The notes beneath the pieces are model-generated. The model was given only the letters and a program-made list of their open reading frames with translations, did not search any database and was not told the DNA's origin. From Tubiluchus corallicola (Eukaryota; Priapulida; Priapulimorpha; Priapulimorphida; Tubiluchidae): a DNA stretch of 64,000 bases. Within the stretch, counting starts at the first letter, position 1. Each line of letters begins with the position of its first letter. The position numbers and the translations under genes were made by a program. Positions 60,764-64,000 of this stretch are shown here, one piece after another. The stretch is taken from contig JAQGDQ010000835.1 in NCBI GenBank assembly GCA_030141605.1, positions 1 through 64,000 on the forward strand, given 5' to 3'.

Positions 60764-61320
60764 TCACAAAGCATCTTGCTGCCATTGAGGCAGTTTAGGA
60801 TCGACAAATCTTTTTGGGTTGTGCTGCCAATATCGATCTAATCGGGACTTAAAAAGAGAAGGGTTAGCAGCATTGATTACAATTTTGGGTAACTTATTCC
60901 ATTCATCAACCACCCGCATTGAAAGAAATCTCTCATTTTCTGCTCCACCTGTTAGAGGCTGCTGTCTTCTTGATACTGTAAGGATGTCCTCTAGTACCAC
61001 GATATTTCTGAGATGGAACCATTTTGCTAGCATCAATGTGGTCAAAACCTTTTAAGATGAGGAAGGTTTGGTTCAAATCCTGTCTCTCACGCCTATATTT
61101 TAAAGTAGTTAGCTCTTGATTTTCCTAACCTCTGGATTCTAGACAGTCCGGAAACTGCGGGTTCAAATCTAGTAGCCTAGTAGTAGTATTTCTGGGTACA
61201 AGTTAGCAAAATAAGGTAAATCGTTAATGTAGAGTAACAACAAAAGTGGTCCTAATTAGATCCCTTAGGGACACCATAGGATGATGGTTTGTTGTTAATA
61301 GACATATGCCGTTTTCAATT
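60764..61320 (-). mobile_element. LINE relic: reverse transcriptase block B plus C-terminus
   Basis: Minus strand: GVPKGSN then, after a stop, GPLLLLLYINDLP (about 61290-61215), which is reverse transcriptase block B. Then YRRERQDLNQTFLILKGFDH, and after a frameshift RFLSMRVVDEWNKLPKIVIN and FKSRLDRYW (61045-60764). The RVVDxWNxLP and FKxxLDxxW motifs are the known C-terminus of these LINEs. The YADD-bearing middle is missing here. Confidence 0.82.
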
Positions 61321-63297
61321 AGTTAGGCGTGATTCAAATGATGTCGTACATGAGCAGCCCAAGTACGGCACTATCGATTTCTGTCGAGAATCGAGAATTA
61401 TGACATAATAAAACATAAAACTAAATTTGTTTTAGAAAAAAAGTAACTTTATATAATGATAGAAAGTCCTTGACAATTTACAAATGTATTTTTTACAATA
61501 ATATCATCATTATTGTTAGCTCCATTAATATCATCATAGCATTAAACTAAGTATCTAAAGCTTTAAAGGGAGAACTATGTAGGGCAAATAGCTCGCTGGC
61601 CCACTTACTTAGTAGAAAACAATTATATATCCAAGAGATAGTGAAACGGATCACTTGTCTGTGAAGCGAGACAAAATAAAAAACGATATACCTTAAGTAA
61701 ATGTTGGAATCGCCTAAAAAGCGGACTTATTTCACTTCAAAAAGATTAATATTGAAACCAAATTTAATACTGGCCATTCTGCTAGCTCAGAATAAGATTC
61801 TTTTATTTTATCAGATGTATATAAAATTAGTCAACGTGTGTTGACGTTTTCAATAATTATTATTAAAATGCCAATTGTCCTACTTCGGATAGTGTCCTAC
61901 TCCTTTCCCAACACACTCAATCTTTAAACAACTTCCTTTGGCGCTTACACTTTAACTACAAGGATTGTAATTACTTGATACATTATGTACACCATATACA
62001 CATACATAAAGCAAAAAACTAGGCATCTATAACTATGGCATGGGTACTAGTATTATGCTGTAGAAAAAACTCAATGTTTGCAGACGTGTTTCTAGTGAAT
62101 CCAATCTACATTTCGTTTTTCAATGGCATTAACATACGTTTGGATAGCCCCTTTAAACTGATTAACTGTAACTGCTAACTTACGTAAAGGAAACCTACAC
62201 ATGAAAGCCAAGGAAAATGATACCGACAACACTAACCGTACGAGACAAACAAGTTAGTCATGATTCATGAAATTTTTAACTTGCTTGTAAAGACGAATTT
62301 TACTGTTGTATTTTACCGGGTAACGGTATATCAATATATATTTTATAGCATTACACGATGATTTCACTTAAAAAATCACGTTACATCAGAGCCTTGGTTA
62401 ACTACATCAACGTACGCATGTGTCTATTTTTTACTGTATTAACAACCACCTTAGCCGGCGCATTGTCCAGAAGTCAGACTTTCGAAGTTTTAACTTAAAA
62501 TACATAAGATTTTCCATCTTGCTAAATCTTAATGCGGGAAAATTAGCAAGAAATTTTAACAGATCCTACGAAAACCAACTGAAGTCAAAACAGTGTTTTT
62601 GTTGAACTGATTCCGCGCAAGAAAATTTAATTAAATATCTTTTGGTAATTTCGAAGGACGCCTTGGTGAGCTATGAATCAAAATTTATTTCGTTTTTAAA
62701 CAGTTAATCTTAACCCTGACAACATGACCTAGTGTTCAATTCGTCTACGTGCGTTACAAGAAGAAACGTCCTAATAGTACTAGTATAGTACTTAGAATAT
62801 GTACATGTTAGACAAATGGTACATATTAGTCGCATCCACTTAAAGCTTATTAAAAATACTTTCAGACACTTCCAACAATTTGCTTTTATTTTTATTTTAA
62901 TGTAAGAAAAGGACTACCATACATCTGTTAACCCCTTCAGCTTGATGAAGTTAATACATTATCATGGAAAAGAGAAAAAAAGCAAATCATCAAGAGAGAA
63001 AATGTAAAACACACTTTTCACATCAAAGTCTATTGACAAAATGTTCACGCAGATGCATTATTCAACACCAAAGGGAAAGTTTATCACAATGGGAGATTTT
63101 TACAAAAGTGGAAAAACATTTATGGTGATGTGACTTTAACCCTGACGAAGCATTGGTACTGTAATGGTATCCTCTTGTTTAAACGTTCAGTCCTATTTCT
63201 AAAAGAAGTTAAAGAACAAAGGTCTCTAATTATAGTATCAAAATTAAAATTGTTTCAATCAGCTTCTTCACGCGATAATAAATCTACCAATTTCAAT
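61321..63297. other. Intergenic sequence without a recognisable gene
   Basis: AT-rich. Frames at 62420-62605 and 63130-63339 show no domain. No splice-bounded coding segment found. Confidence 0.45.
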
Positions 63298-64000
63298 TTA
63301 AATGAAAATTATGGTAGCATGGCAGGGAATGTTGTATAACAGCACATCTCTTTGATTATGATAAAGTGCACGCTCAGACAAAAAATGTTTTGTAGATTCC
63401 ACTAAACCGCACTTACATAGTGAAGAATCGACGCTTCCCATCTTATAAAGATAGTAATTATGTTCAGAAAAGCTTGTATGTAATTGAAGAAGCTTGAAAA
63501 ACTGAGTTTTTGATGTAAAATCAAGTTTTCTTTTGAAGATCATAGAAGAACACAAATTGTTATTAAATTTATTAAGTGTAGTTTATTAAATTGTTACTTT
63601 TATATTACATGTAAAATAACACGATAAATATATCTACTCATAATTTTGTAGAGCATTGAGGTCATTTCTTTTTCAATGTTTGTTGTAGACAATGAGACAT
63701 TAATATTTATTAGAGTATTCCACCCGCTCCTATCTGCAGCTAACAGTACTTCTAAAGCTAGATTTGGTTGAAGTTGTTGAACATCTTTATTTGTCTTAGC
63801 TATCCAAGTTGTTTTTGGTTTGCCAGCTGGTTTTTACAAGATTTTAAAGCATTCTTTCGTTCTAGTGTATAAATCTTCATTTTTGATAGGCACGGTCATC
63901 TTATCTTTAAAAGTTTGCTTAGAAGACCTCTAGGAAATGCGTCAAATTGCATTTCTTGAGTAATTGTTAAACCCCGTTTATCGATTTATATTTTTGAAAG
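63298..64000 (-). mobile_element. Two abutting LINE 3' fragments at the window end
   Basis: Minus strand: first GKPKTTWIAKTNKDVQQLQ and LAADRSGWNTL (about 63830-63715), the GRPKTTW ... DRxxW tail of RTE-like LINEs. Then, after stops, HNYYLYKMGSVDSSLCKCGL and VESTKHFLSE (63555-63298), the C-x-CG-x4-H zinc-knuckle-like C-terminus of another LINE type. Both are interrupted. The element may continue beyond the window. Confidence 0.7.

Overview
This is animal (metazoan) nuclear DNA, very probably from an invertebrate. It is AT-rich, its genes are split by GT-AG introns of about 0.6 to 2 kb, and it is full of decayed transposable elements: Penelope-like elements, several kinds of LINE, hAT-like and pogo/Tigger-like elements, TTAA-flanked MITEs, tRNA-derived SINEs and minisatellites. 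There is no operon structure, ribosome binding site or prokaryotic signal. The species cannot be named from the sequence.

Layout. Positions 1-12237 (+) hold eight coding exons of a PAK1IP1/Mak11-type WD40 ribosome-assembly protein; the N-terminal exon is missing and probably lies before the window. Positions 12238-18996 hold repeats only, including a 5'-truncated LINE inserted in an older DNA element. Positions 18997-22820 (-) hold three coding exons of a type II membrane protein of the DUF1647 family, with one hAT-like element nested in another inside its second intron. Positions 23000-39400 are a gene desert of transposons and minisatellites. Positions 39444-48346 (-) hold a complete seven-exon NF-YC gene (CCAAT-binding factor subunit gamma) whose introns carry at least eight mobile elements and a hairpin-forming palindrome. 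Positions 49000-56000 hold LINE relics, a long direct duplication and a 56-bp minisatellite. Positions 56064-56711 (-) and 58855-59217 (-) are two intronless reading frames for small two-pass membrane proteins, the first with PPxY motifs. Positions 59300-64000 hold LINE fragments.

The genes act in separate processes: 60S ribosome assembly, an uncharacterised secretory-pathway or surface function, CCAAT transcription, and two unknown membrane roles. I see no sign that they form a functional cluster. I found no clearly new biological system. The best-supported unusual items are the hAT-in-hAT nest with an exact 8-bp target duplication, the LINE whose integration breakpoints can be read from other copies of its target, the roughly 90-bp hairpin in the last NF-YC intron, a pogo-like MITE ending 13 bp from the NF-YC poly-Q exon, and Penelope-like tails with hammerhead-like cores.
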